Source: Maribacter hydrothermalis
GTDB lineage: Bacteria; Bacteroidota; Bacteroidia; Flavobacteriales; Flavobacteriaceae
Reading direction: 5' to 3'
Assembly: GCF_001913155.1 (NCBI RefSeq)
Contig: NZ_CP018760.1
Coordinates: 4,207,159-4,271,158, forward strand
Length of the DNA stretch: 64,000 bases
The position numbers were made by a program, and so were the translations under genes. The notes under the pieces are model-generated. The model had not been told where the DNA came from. It was given only the letters and a program-made list of their open reading frames with translations, and did no database searches. Positions 45,505 to 54,943 of the stretch are shown here, piece after piece; positions within the stretch are counted from its first letter, which is position 1, and the number at the start of each line of letters is the position of its first letter.

Positions 45505-46290
45505 ATGGCGAAGTTAAAACACTTTGGTTATTTAAAAATACAACATTATGTTATATTTGTAACATTATTTTATTTAGGATCCTGCAATACTGAAACAGAA
45601 CAGGTTACAAAATTGACTGGCAAGCAAATAGCTATTGACAGTTCGTATCAAATTGTTGATAGTATACAGAAATTTATTCAACCTTATCATGATCGTGTTG
45701 AGGGAATTTTAGATAGCGTAGTTGCTTATGCTCCATACACTATATCTAAAACAGATGGCATTTACAATACTACCGCCGGCAATCTAATGGCCGATATTGT
45801 GCTAAGCGAAACCAATTCTGTTTTCAAAAAAAGAACAGGTAATTCAATAGATTTAGTACTCCTGAACCACGGCGGTATTCGTGCTATTATATCTAAAGGA
45901 AATGTCACTGCAAGAACTGCTTATGAAGTTATGCCCTTTGAAAATACGGTAGTCGTAGTTGAGTTAAAGGGAAAGTCGCTTTTAAAAATGGTAGACTATT
46001 TAATTAAATCGAAAAGAGCACACCCAGTTGCCGGGGTTCAAATTATTTTAAATAAAGATACTACCGTCAATACATTTACAATAGGTGGTAAACCTTTAGA
46101 CATCGATAAATCTTATTTTGTTGCAACCTCGGATTATTTAGTGAAGGGTGGTGATAATATGAATTTTTTTAAAGATGCCCTTTCTATAACCGAAACTAAC
46201 TATAAAATACGAAATACCATGATAGATTTCTTTTCTAAAATAGATACGCTATCACCAAAAATAGATTTAAGATATTATCAATTACAGTAA
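45505..46290 (+). CDS. 5'-nucleotidase C-terminal-domain lipoprotein
   Basis: A 261-residue lipoprotein (lipobox YLGSCNTET). The body is the 5'-nucleotidase C-terminal (substrate-recognition) domain of the UshA family: TTAGNLMADIVLSE, VLLNHGGIRAIISKGNVT, VMPFENTVVVVELKG. The catalytic metal-binding domain is encoded separately by the next gene. Both proteins are exported and presumably assemble outside the cytoplasm to hydrolyse nucleotides. One base separates the two genes. Confidence 0.9.
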   Translation: MAKLKHFGYLKIQHYVIFVTLFYLGSCNTETEQVTKLTGKQIAIDSSYQIVDSIQKFIQPYHDRVEGILDSVVAYAPYTISKTDGIYNTTAGNLMADIVLSETNSVFKKRTGNSIDLVLLNHGGIRAIISKGNVTARTAYEVMPFENTVVVVELKGKSLLKMVDYLIKSKRAHPVAGVQIILNKDTTVNTFTIGGKPLDIDKSYFVATSDYLVKGGDNMNFFKDALSITETNYKIRNTMIDFFSKIDTLSPKIDLRYYQLQ

Positions 46291-46291
46291 G

Positions 46292-47200
46292 ATGGATAGA
46301 AGGAAGTTTATAAGAAATACTGCTGCAACATCAAGTCTATTAACCCTAGGAGGCTTATCTTTAAATTCTTGCGATTCGCCCAGAAATAAGCATATTACTA
46401 TTTTGCACACAAATGATGTTCATAGCCATGTGGATGCTTTCCCAAATGACCATGCCGATTTTCCTGGTTTAGGGGGATTAGCTCGAAGAGCCGGATTGGT
46501 GCATAGTATTAGACAAGAAAACCCAAATACATTGCTTTTTGATGCCGGTGATATTTTCCAAGGTACTCCCTACTTCAATTTTTATGGAGGTGAGTTAGAA
46601 TTTAAGCTAATGAGTATGCTCAATTATGATGCGACCACTATAGGTAATCATGATTTTGATAATGGTATTGATGGTCTTTTAGCGCAAATGCCCTATGCAA
46701 AATTTAATTTCTTGAGTGCTAACTACGATTTTTCCAATACGGTTTTAGACGGATTAACAAAGCCATATAAAATTTATGAAAAAGATGGAATTAAAGTTGG
46801 TGTCTATGGTTTAGGGATTCAATTAGACGGTTTAGTAACAAAACAATTGTATAAAGAAACCGTTTTTATTAACCCATTTGAAGTCGCTATAGATATGGAA
46901 ACCAAACTTAAAGAAGTGGAAAAATGTGATTTAGTCATATGCCTGTCGCATTTAGGTTATGAGTATAATTTAGAACAAAAGCCGGATGATTTAAAACTGG
47001 CAAAAAAAACCAAACACACCGATTTAATTATTGGTGGCCATACTCATACATTCTTAGACAAACCTACCGTTGTTACTAACGGCGCTGGTAGAGATATTCT
47101 GGTAAACCAAGTGGGTTGTTTTGGTGTTAATCTTGGACGAATAGATTTTTATTTCAATAACGAAACCACGGTAGCAGATGGCTATACCATTAAAGTCTAA
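46292..47200 (+). CDS. 5'-nucleotidase catalytic (metallophosphatase) domain protein
   Basis: A 302-residue calcineurin-like phosphatase with the UshA catalytic-domain layout: ILHTNDVHSHVDAF, FDAGDIFQGTPYF, TIGNHDFDNG and GGHTHTFLD carry the metal ligands. The N-terminus has a twin-arginine signal (DRRKFIRN) plus a lipobox-like LNSCDS, so it may leave the cell folded with its metals. It lacks the C-terminal domain, which is the upstream gene. In most bacteria both are one polypeptide of about 550 residues. Confidence 0.9.
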   Translation: MDRRKFIRNTAATSSLLTLGGLSLNSCDSPRNKHITILHTNDVHSHVDAFPNDHADFPGLGGLARRAGLVHSIRQENPNTLLFDAGDIFQGTPYFNFYGGELEFKLMSMLNYDATTIGNHDFDNGIDGLLAQMPYAKFNFLSANYDFSNTVLDGLTKPYKIYEKDGIKVGVYGLGIQLDGLVTKQLYKETVFINPFEVAIDMETKLKEVEKCDLVICLSHLGYEYNLEQKPDDLKLAKKTKHTDLIIGGHTHTFLDKPTVVTNGAGRDILVNQVGCFGVNLGRIDFYFNNETTVADGYTIKV

Positions 47201-47214
47201 TTTTAATACTACAA

Positions 47215-47664
47215 ATGAGCCATATAAAAAGAACAACAAGTAGCAATGAGCATTTTCTAGAATTGGTTGCCATGCTAGATGCCGACTTAGCTATTCGTGA
47301 CGGCGAAGAAAATGCATTCTACGCCCAATTCAATGGTGTTGTTCATTTAAAACATTGTGTAGTCCTATACATAAATAAAGTGCCGGTAGCTTGCGGAGCA
47401 TTTAAAATTTTCAACAAGGATTCTGTAGAAGTAAAAAGAATGTTTGTTTTACCAAATTTTCGTGGAAAAGGTTTGGCATCTTTAATTTTACAAGAATTAG
47501 AAAAATGGGCTTTAGAAGAAAAGTTCACCTATAGTATTCTTGAAACCGGACTACGCCAACCTGAGGCCATAGCACTTTACAAAAAGAATAATTACAAAAT
47601 TACTACTAACTACCCGCCATACGAGAACATAGCCAACAGTGTTTGTTTTAAAAAGTTGTTATAA
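47215..47664 (+). CDS. GNAT-family N-acetyltransferase
   Basis: A 149-residue acetyltransferase with the GNAT acetyl-CoA loop VLPNFRGKGLASLILQELE and the closing block TGLRQPEAIALYKKNNYKI. Substrate unknown. It is 14 bp after the metallophosphatase gene, so likely co-transcribed with the nucleotidase pair. Cytoplasmic. Confidence 0.88.
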   Translation: MSHIKRTTSSNEHFLELVAMLDADLAIRDGEENAFYAQFNGVVHLKHCVVLYINKVPVACGAFKIFNKDSVEVKRMFVLPNFRGKGLASLILQELEKWALEEKFTYSILETGLRQPEAIALYKKNNYKITTNYPPYENIANSVCFKKLL

Positions 47665-47770
47665 AAAAGCCGGAATTATAAATTACATTACACCCACAAA
47701 TTGATATAATTATTACTTAAAAGTAAAATTCATACTTTATAAAAGACCATCACCGATAAACCTTAATTAA

Positions 47771-49936
47771 TCAACTTAATTTTAGCGGTAATTCAGTAAG
47801 TCTTTCTCCAGTAAGTCTGCGTACAGCATTACCTATAGCCGCCGCTATAGGCCCTAATGGGGGTTCACCCACTGGTCCAGGTTTGTTAACACCTTGCAGC
47901 AATACAACATCAATTTCTTTTGGGGAATGTTTCATTAAGGCCATTTCATAAGGACCATAGATAGTAGGTAATAATTCTCCGTTTTCAACATACATTTGCT
48001 CAAACATAGATGCACTGATTCCCATTATTACACAACCCTCACATTGTGCTCTTACTTGATCCGGATTAACTGCAATACCCGGGTCTAAGGCAACCGTTAC
48101 CTTATGCACTTTAATTTCATTATTTTCAATAGAAACTTCTACTACATGTGCGCATGGCGTTCCCGCATCAACTGAAGCAGCAAATCCCATGGCACGCCCA
48201 TTAAGTACATCATCAGTGTATGCTGCTTTTTCACCTGCAGCTTGTATTACATCTTTTAACCTTGTACCGGCTTCATCATCATTTATGTGCGCTAAACGAA
48301 AATCTACCGGATTCTTATTTGCCTTTAAGGCCATCTCATCTATAAAACTTTCAATAGCGAATGTATTTGCCAATAATCCTAGACTTCGCCACCAGCTTGT
48401 AGCAAAAGGTAATTTTACATACCAATATACTGTTCTATGATTGGGCACTTTTGTATATTGAATAAAAGCGCCTCGAATTGCACCTACATCTGCTCCTAAA
48501 ATTTTTGGAAGTATAGCAGGCAGCAAGGCCGAATTATTGCCGACATCACCCGATACAAAATGATGCTCTAACCCTACTAGCATTCCATCCTCTCCTAATT
48601 TCCCCTTTATCCTATGATGTGTTGGAGGGCGAAACATATCGTGTTGAAACTCTTCTTTTCGGCTAAAGAAATACTTAACTGGCCTACCAACAGCTTTTGA
48701 CATTACGGCTGCCTGGATTGCATGCGGTGTGTGTAATCGTCTACCAAAACCTCCACCAAGATAAGTTGGTATAACATTTACATTTTCTTCATCAAAACCT
48801 AAACGTTGCGCTACTTCTTTTCTTGTAATACCTATTACTTGGGTAGCTATTTTTATAATTGCCTTATCACCTTCAACTGAAGCCAAAACACCATTTGGTT
48901 CAATTTGGGCATGGGCCCCTATTGGTGTTCTAAATTCTAAAGAATAAACATCTTCTTCATCCTTTAGTGCATCACCCTCTTTTTGAATAATACTAGAAAC
49001 ACCATTGCCTACAGTCATTATTTTGGTTATGTCTGCCGTATTTAAACTTGCTGGTGCATCCCAGACCACCTCAATGGCATGTTTTGCATTTTCTGCTTCA
49101 ATTAACGAAGTAGCAACTACGCCTACAAAATCTTCCTCATGCACTATTTTAACCACGCCCGGCATATTCTCTGCCTTTTTTGTATCAGCACTGATAAATT
49201 TTGCTCCAATTTTAGTTGGGCGTACTACACAGCCGTATAACATATTTGCCATTTGTGCATCCATACCAAAAACAGGATCTCCATACACCTTGGCCTTTAA
49301 ATCAACCCTAGGAATAGGTTTGCCTATATATTTAAAACCGCTAAATTCTTTTAACGGCGGCACATCTGGTATGTTCCAATCGGTTACTCCTTCAACTACA
49401 TTGGAATAGGTCAATGATTTACCATTAGCTGAAACAACTCCATTTTCAACTGAAATATTTTTAATTTCTACCCCTAACTTTTTTGCTGCTTCATGTTTAA
49501 CCATTTCTCTCATGGTAGCAGCCATTTCCCGTAATGGTTGCCAAAGGCTGGCTATAGAAGTACTACCACCAGTGCCAAAACTATCAATATTACCAGATGC
49601 AGAAGAAGCATGGACTACTTCTATTTTATCAATATCAACTTCTAATTCATCTGCTGCCATTTGCGCTAGCCCTGTAAAAATTCCTTGGCCCATTTCAACT
49701 TTTGGAGAGTATAAAAGTATAACGTTATCTTTTGTTATTTCGAACCATAGCATTGGGTTACTTGTTTCTCCCATATACGTTAAATCCATAGAATTCACCA
49801 TCCCTAACACGGACCTTCTAATAGGGTTTCTAAGCAAATATGTTCCTAATGCAAAAACACCTACAGTGCCTAAACCACCTCGTATTAAAAACCTTCTTCT
49901 TGACCCAGTTTTTCTATTGTTATCACTTTTGCTCAT
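47771..49936 (-). CDS. Molybdenum hydroxylase large subunit, isoquinoline 1-oxidoreductase beta type
   Basis: A 721-residue xanthine-dehydrogenase-family molybdopterin-binding subunit of the IorB type. The N-terminus has a Tat-like signal (GSRRRFLIRGG), so the folded, cofactor-loaded protein is exported. Then aldehyde oxidase/xanthine dehydrogenase a/b-hammerhead and Mo-binding parts (ALPIGAHAQIEPNGVLASVEG-like, GGGFGRR, GPVGEPPLGPIAAAIGNAVRR). Substrate is not known; the family oxidises N-heterocycles and aldehydes. The small 2Fe-2S subunit gene lies 4 bp upstream. Confidence 0.92.
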   Translation of the reverse strand: MSKSDNNRKTGSRRRFLIRGGLGTVGVFALGTYLLRNPIRRSVLGMVNSMDLTYMGETSNPMLWFEITKDNVILLYSPKVEMGQGIFTGLAQMAADELEVDIDKIEVVHASSASGNIDSFGTGGSTSIASLWQPLREMAATMREMVKHEAAKKLGVEIKNISVENGVVSANGKSLTYSNVVEGVTDWNIPDVPPLKEFSGFKYIGKPIPRVDLKAKVYGDPVFGMDAQMANMLYGCVVRPTKIGAKFISADTKKAENMPGVVKIVHEEDFVGVVATSLIEAENAKHAIEVVWDAPASLNTADITKIMTVGNGVSSIIQKEGDALKDEEDVYSLEFRTPIGAHAQIEPNGVLASVEGDKAIIKIATQVIGITRKEVAQRLGFDEENVNVIPTYLGGGFGRRLHTPHAIQAAVMSKAVGRPVKYFFSRKEEFQHDMFRPPTHHRIKGKLGEDGMLVGLEHHFVSGDVGNNSALLPAILPKILGADVGAIRGAFIQYTKVPNHRTVYWYVKLPFATSWWRSLGLLANTFAIESFIDEMALKANKNPVDFRLAHINDDEAGTRLKDVIQAAGEKAAYTDDVLNGRAMGFAASVDAGTPCAHVVEVSIENNEIKVHKVTVALDPGIAVNPDQVRAQCEGCVIMGISASMFEQMYVENGELLPTIYGPYEMALMKHSPKEIDVVLLQGVNKPGPVGEPPLGPIAAAIGNAVRRLTGERLTELPLKLS

Positions 49937-49940
49937 GATA

Positions 49941-50432
49941 CTATGAATTTTGGATTTCAGAACTAATTTCAGGAGTATTTAACTTGGCAGCAAGGTGTAT
50001 TGCTTTTCGCATTCTATAATAAGTTCCACAACGACATACATTAATAATATTATTATCAATATCTTCATCCGTTGGATTAGGCACTTTATTTAGCAAAGCA
50101 GCAGTTGCCATAATAAAACCAGTTTGACAATATCCACATTGTGGTACAATTTCATCTATCCATGCTTGCTGTACCGGATGCGGGTTTTCTGGCGTTCCCA
50201 ACCCTTCAATAGTAGTTACATTTTTACCTTCCACAAACTTTACGGCATAAGAGCAAGACCGAATCGCTTGCCCGTCTACATGTAAAGTACATGCTCCACA
50301 AGCTGCTTTTCCACAACCAAATTTTGTTCCTTTTAGATTTAAAACATCCCTTACCACCCATAGCAGCGGTGTGTTTTCATCGGTAATTTCAATTGATTGC
50401 TGCTTGCCATTAATATTAAAGGTAATATTCAT
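49941..50432 (-). CDS. 2Fe-2S subunit of the molybdenum hydroxylase
   Basis: A 163-residue IorA-type electron-transfer subunit. The plant-ferredoxin-like first cluster is bound by GCGKAACGACTLHVDG and a later Cys; the second cluster by CGYCQTGFIM and VCRCGTY. No signal peptide, so it is expected to travel with the Tat-signalled large subunit. Encoded immediately before it. Confidence 0.95.
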   Translation of the reverse strand: MNITFNINGKQQSIEITDENTPLLWVVRDVLNLKGTKFGCGKAACGACTLHVDGQAIRSCSYAVKFVEGKNVTTIEGLGTPENPHPVQQAWIDEIVPQCGYCQTGFIMATAALLNKVPNPTDEDIDNNIINVCRCGTYYRMRKAIHLAAKLNTPEISSEIQNS

Positions 50433-50498
50433 TTATATGTTTTATGAAGTTTAAGTAAATAGCTCGTTAAATAGGCTAATTTACATATCCAAGTTTTA

Positions 50499-51104
50499 CT
50501 AAGGTTTTGGTATTACCGCCCCAGCAGCAAACCAATTTTTTACAGCCATAATATAGTCTTCTTTTGTTAAAGGTGGTTTTTCGCGTGGTACACCATCAGC
50601 ATCTACACCAGGGTTAAATGCCCAAAGCACTAATTCATCTTCTGTTAAATGGTGTAAAATATCTTCTGCGCTTCGGTTGCCATTTCTAATTGGATCCATC
50701 ATAGATTCTGCGATTTCAACTCTAGAAAGTCCTTCCCACATCATACTTGCAGGAGCTAAACTCCAATGTGGTGCGCCCGGCACACCAGAATATTCATTGT
50801 TTTCAGATTGATGACAGGTGGTACATTTTGTTGCTTGAAATCCTAAATTTTCCTCACCTCTTTTCATATCAAAATAATGAGGATGGCTATCTTCACCTTG
50901 CTTTGGCACATTATCATTAGGATGACAGTTAACACATCGCTTATGACTTAATACATCCATCATTTTATTAAAATCATCATTAGCTGTAACCTTCTTTAAA
51001 TCTAAAGATTCATATTCCTCAAAACTAATTCTATTACTATTAACGGCCATTGCAATTCCAGTTACCAATACCGAGCTAAATAGTATCCAAAAACTCTTTT
51101 TCAT
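50499..51104 (-). CDS. Secreted di-haem cytochrome c
   Basis: A 201-residue exported protein: signal peptide to about residue 21 (VLVTGIAMA), then two haem-c motifs CVNCH (about residues 57-61) and CTTCH (about 96-100). Conserved His residues elsewhere may serve as axial ligands. It lies 66 bp upstream of the 2Fe-2S gene on the same strand, and probably takes electrons from the molybdenum hydroxylase. The family is annotated in similar operons as an isoquinoline oxidoreductase cytochrome, by my recollection. Confidence 0.85.
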   Translation of the reverse strand: MKKSFWILFSSVLVTGIAMAVNSNRISFEEYESLDLKKVTANDDFNKMMDVLSHKRCVNCHPNDNVPKQGEDSHPHYFDMKRGEENLGFQATKCTTCHQSENNEYSGVPGAPHWSLAPASMMWEGLSRVEIAESMMDPIRNGNRSAEDILHHLTEDELVLWAFNPGVDADGVPREKPPLTKEDYIMAVKNWFAAGAVIPKP

Positions 51105-51356
51105 TATTTTAGTTTAAACTTAAAATAGGTAAAAAAATCATTATAAATTAATTTTTAATTCATAAAGTTATAGTGTTAAACTAATTCCGTTTGCTATTTA
51201 ATTCCCTTTTTTCGATAATTAATAAGTTAACAATAGAACCTTCGTAATTACACAAAATAATAAAATTTTAATTTCAACTTACATTGTGCTTAGCTTAAGC
51301 AATTTCAGTACTTTAACTGCGCTATATTTAAAATAATAACAAACAAATTAAATTGA

Positions 51357-51971
51357 ATGAAAATAATAGGAATTGGAAAGAATTATGTAGTCGATAAATC
51401 TGAAATCGACGGCCTAAAAAATGATGTGCAAATCATTTTTACAAAGCCAGACTCTTCTTTAGTCACAGATAGCAAAGATGTGGAATATCCATCTATCACA
51501 AATCAGTTAATCTATGAAGTTGAATTGGTAGTTAAAATTGGAAAAACCGCTAAAAATGTTTCTCTAAAAGAAGCAAATTCATACATCTCCGAAATAGGAA
51601 TTGGTATTGACTATACTGCAAAAGATGTGCTTACGGCGAGTAGAGAAAAAAAAGGTCCATGGGCTTTGTCCAAAGGTTTTGACGGTGCATCACCCATTTC
51701 CGGTTTTAAGCCGATATCTAACTTTCCTGATTTAGACAATATCAATTTTGATTTAGTTATCAATGGCGAAAAGAAGCAAGTTGGTAACACAAGCTTTATC
51801 ATTTATACCTTTGCAGAAATTATAAGCTTTGTTTCTAAATTTATGACATTAAATCCTGGTGATATGATATTTACCGGAACACCAGCAGTAGGTGCCGGAG
51901 AAACATTTAAAGGAGACCACTTACAAGCTTCTATTGAAGGTGAATTGCTTTTAGACTTTAAAATGATATAG
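51357..51971 (+). CDS. Fumarylacetoacetate hydrolase (FAH) family protein
   Basis: A 204-residue metal-dependent hydrolase/isomerase of the FAH superfamily. Recognised from IGKNYVVDKSEI, EVELVVKIGKTAKNV, IGIDYTAKDVLT and MIFTGTPAVG. The exact reaction (acylpyruvate hydrolysis, decarboxylation or isomerisation) cannot be deduced. Slightly short but complete. A TATATTTA box at 51323 is one mismatch from a -7 element. Followed by a strong terminator. The 252 bp upstream of it hold nothing else that I can identify. Confidence 0.92.
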   Translation: MKIIGIGKNYVVDKSEIDGLKNDVQIIFTKPDSSLVTDSKDVEYPSITNQLIYEVELVVKIGKTAKNVSLKEANSYISEIGIGIDYTAKDVLTASREKKGPWALSKGFDGASPISGFKPISNFPDLDNINFDLVINGEKKQVGNTSFIIYTFAEIISFVSKFMTLNPGDMIFTGTPAVGAGETFKGDHLQASIEGELLLDFKMI

Positions 51972-51998
51972 TACATTATTTCACTCTTATTTTTTACT

Positions 51999-52034
51999 CG
52001 GAATTCAATTTTATTGAATTCCGATTTTTTTTAT
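51999..52034 (+). terminator. Terminator after the FAH gene
   Basis: TCGGAATTCAAT (51999-52010) pairs with ATTGAATTCCGA (52014-52025), loop TTT, then a T-run. 12-bp stem. Confidence 0.9.
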
Positions 52035-52119
52035 TTATTTCCGAACTAAATTTTAAATACTTTATTTTAAAAAATTGTAACATTTTCTAATTTCATCAAT
52101 CTTTAAAGAAACCTTTAAA

Positions 52120-53385
52120 ATGAGAAATCTATTTATAACAATACTTACAATTATAAGCTTCTCTGCAAATTCTCAAAACAAACAAGAATATTTAAGGAAC
52201 AACCGCTTTGATTTATTTACAGCTGAGTTTCAGTTTCCTGAAAAAGACTTTTCTATTATTGGGTTTGGCGCATACCACGGTAGTGCAAAAATAGAAGATG
52301 CTGAAATCACTTTATTAAAGTCTTTAAATTATAGTCAATCAATTAAATATTATTTACCCGAAACCGATTACAGTATTGCCCATTATTTTAATACGTACTT
52401 AAAGACCGGAGACACCCTTTTACTTAAAGATTTGGTTACTATATCAGGCATACGGGTGCCCCAAGAACGAACTATTGAAGTCTATAACAAATGGAAAAGA
52501 TTAAAAAAACTAAACGACGACCTACCAAAAAAAAATAAGCTAACGATTGTAGGTATTGACATACAAGTAAATTACAAGTATGTTTCCAAGCATATTCTAG
52601 AATTACTAAAAGAATCTAAAAACGAAAGACCAGCCATTAAAGAAATTCGACAAATGGTGAATTCCGATACTACAAGCTACAGTTTAGGAAATCTAAGTTA
52701 TGCTCATAAGATTTTGAAATTTTTTGTTAAGGATTATGAAACAAATAAAGTTGAATATCAAAAGTTTATTAGAAATGAGATTGAACTAATTCACATAATT
52801 AAAAACCTAAAAATTTCATTTGATTTTTCGAATGAATACCGCAATAGGGATAATGTAATGTACGAGAACTACCTAGCTCTAGATTCAATCTATAATTTTA
52901 GGAACAATGCGCAATTCTTAAGAATGGGGTTTTCACATATTGAAAAATCTAGAGAAGGACCAAATGGATACGCATATTTTTTCACCCGATTAATTGAAAA
53001 CAAAATATTTGAGAGAAATAAAGTTTTAACAATTATAGGGTATTATACGAACAGTGAGGTTTTATGGGACGAATTGTATGACGATGCAGGAAACTATACT
53101 GGTTACACTGTTGAAGGTGGCTTTGGAATTGGTGATTACGAGAAAGAATTTTTTAGAGGAATACAAGATTTAAAGGATACAAAAATTTCTGACAGAACAC
53201 TTTTTAAACTAAACAACATAAAATCGCCATACACTATAAACGAACCCGATTTAATTGAAGTGATTATGGAAGGTGAAAAGTCTAACGGTGATGCTGTAAA
53301 AGAAATGTCAACTTTAGATTTTTTAGATTATGCGCTATTACTCTCCAATTCTAAAGCTAGTACACCTATTTATGAACTAAAATGA
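52120..53385 (+). CDS. Erythromycin-esterase-like secreted protein
   Basis: A 421-residue exported protein with a signal peptide ending in FSANSQ. The body resembles the erythromycin esterase (EreA/B)-like superfamily: IGFGAYHGSAKIEDAE aligns with the family's first His motif, YLPETDY follows, and RDNVMYENYLAL near residue 245 matches the Arg-Asp block. The third His region reads MGFSHIEK. Function in this clade is unknown; antibiotic hydrolysis is not implied. Monocistronic with a short gap to the AraC gene. Confidence 0.65.
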   Translation: MRNLFITILTIISFSANSQNKQEYLRNNRFDLFTAEFQFPEKDFSIIGFGAYHGSAKIEDAEITLLKSLNYSQSIKYYLPETDYSIAHYFNTYLKTGDTLLLKDLVTISGIRVPQERTIEVYNKWKRLKKLNDDLPKKNKLTIVGIDIQVNYKYVSKHILELLKESKNERPAIKEIRQMVNSDTTSYSLGNLSYAHKILKFFVKDYETNKVEYQKFIRNEIELIHIIKNLKISFDFSNEYRNRDNVMYENYLALDSIYNFRNNAQFLRMGFSHIEKSREGPNGYAYFFTRLIENKIFERNKVLTIIGYYTNSEVLWDELYDDAGNYTGYTVEGGFGIGDYEKEFFRGIQDLKDTKISDRTLFKLNNIKSPYTINEPDLIEVIMEGEKSNGDAVKEMSTLDFLDYALLLSNSKASTPIYELK

Positions 53386-53479
53386 TAGGTTCCATTGTAA
53401 ATTAGTCTGAAATAAGTATAAAAATAAGATATGTTGTAAATTTGAATGTTTTATTATTTTTTATAAAACGCTCAAAAAA

Positions 53480-54628
53480 ATGAATTTTATATTCTTATTA
53501 ATAGCAATTTTTGGATTTATTATTACGGTTTTGCTATTATTGAAAAAAAATGTCAATAAATTACCTCAGCAGTTTCTTGCCCTTTTTTACTTTATTTATT
53601 CCATTTACGCCTTACAAACTTTCATTGTTACAGATGGATTACTAGCTCAATTTAGATGGTTCTATTTTTGGCCACTTCTTCTTTATAGTATAATTACTAT
53701 ACCTGTTTACTTCTATTTTAAAACTATTATGGAAGATAAGTTTAAATGGAAATGGCAATACCTATTGCTATTCGTTCCTTTTATTCTAAGTCTAATAGAT
53801 TTAGTGATTGTATTTAGTAAACCAGCCACTGATTATAATCAGATAATCGATAAGGCCATTGCTTTTCCTGAATTGCGGTTTAACGCTCACTATGGTGTAC
53901 TTAGATTAAACGAGCATTATAGCTTAAGGCATTTATGGCTCTTGGTTTATCTGCTTTCTTTAGGCTCCGTGTTAAAGCGCTTTTTAGCATTAAACCAAAA
54001 AGACCAACTTAAGGTTAAACTCAATAGATGGTTGCTTCTATTTTATACAGCATTAATATTAATGGCAGTGATTACGCTATTTTTTGGAATTGAAAGGCTT
54101 TTAGGATCAAACATATTATATGTAACCGCCAAAAGTTTACATAGCCTACAAATAATTTTATTCTTAGTCTTATTGGTTATTAGTATTGTTCCTTTATACT
54201 TCCCGTCTATTCTCTACGGATTTCCAAAAAATCAATTCGTAGTTTCATCCACAACTTCAAATAATTCTGCCTTATCCGAGCAGTTATATGGATTGGATAA
54301 TCAAGAACTGAATAATACATTAATACAACTAGAGAAACAGGAAGTATTTTTAAAACAAGGTTTTAATTTACAGGCGTGTGCTGAACTTTTACAGGTACCA
54401 CCTTATCATGCTGCCTATTTTTTCTATCAAACCAAAGGAGTCAGCTTTACAACTTACCGAAATAAGATTAGAGTAAATAAAGCAAAACAGCTAATTGATA
54501 CCGGTTTCCTAAAATCAAACGATCAAAATGCTCTTATTTCTGCATGTGGTTTCAATAACAATAGTGATTTCATAAAAACTTTTGAGAGAATATCGGGTTA
54601 TAGTTTAGAAGCTTATAAAGCTAAATAA
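53480..54628 (+). CDS. Membrane-anchored AraC-family transcription regulator
   Basis: A 382-residue protein. The first 250 residues contain about seven hydrophobic helices. The C-terminal 100 residues are an AraC HTH domain: FNLQACAELLQVPPYHAAYFFYQ is the first HTH and ACGFNNNSDFIKTFERISGYS the second. Membrane AraC regulators of this 7TM type are common in flavobacteria; the sensed signal is unknown. It lies 94 bp after the esterase-like gene, same direction. Confidence 0.85.
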   Translation: MNFIFLLIAIFGFIITVLLLLKKNVNKLPQQFLALFYFIYSIYALQTFIVTDGLLAQFRWFYFWPLLLYSIITIPVYFYFKTIMEDKFKWKWQYLLLFVPFILSLIDLVIVFSKPATDYNQIIDKAIAFPELRFNAHYGVLRLNEHYSLRHLWLLVYLLSLGSVLKRFLALNQKDQLKVKLNRWLLLFYTALILMAVITLFFGIERLLGSNILYVTAKSLHSLQIILFLVLLVISIVPLYFPSILYGFPKNQFVVSSTTSNNSALSEQLYGLDNQELNNTLIQLEKQEVFLKQGFNLQACAELLQVPPYHAAYFFYQTKGVSFTTYRNKIRVNKAKQLIDTGFLKSNDQNALISACGFNNNSDFIKTFERISGYSLEAYKAK

Positions 54629-54643
54629 TTTTGTGAGCAATAT

Positions 54644-54943
54644 TTATTTCGCTATTATATAATCTACGATTGACTTTAACTCCTCATCTAGAGTAATTGT
54701 TGGATATTCCTTTTTCGCCAAACGATACCAATATCCTGCATTAAAACGGTCGCCTTCCTTTCTGTGTAAATAGGCATGTAACCAACTACCCAAGGTATTG
54801 TGCATATCTTGAGCTATATTATGGGAAGACTCCCAATCTCCTTTTGCATCATACCAAGCAGCTTTTAGCCCGTCCGTCCATTCTTCTGGCACTTGAGACA
54901 ACTCTAAACTCTTTTCGAATTCTGGATAAGTCTTCGGTATCAT
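54644..54943 (-). CDS. Small conserved hypothetical protein
   Basis: A 99-residue soluble protein rich in Trp and Tyr (WYDAKGDWESSHNIAQDMHN, GSWLHAYLHRKEGDRFNAGYWYRLAKK). I recall similar proteins in flavobacteria without a function. It has no signal peptide. Start ATG overlaps the 3' end of the antiporter gene by 4 bp, so it is translationally coupled to it and ends the six-gene run. Confidence 0.8.
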   Translation of the reverse strand: MIPKTYPEFEKSLELSQVPEEWTDGLKAAWYDAKGDWESSHNIAQDMHNTLGSWLHAYLHRKEGDRFNAGYWYRLAKKEYPTITLDEELKSIVDYIIAK

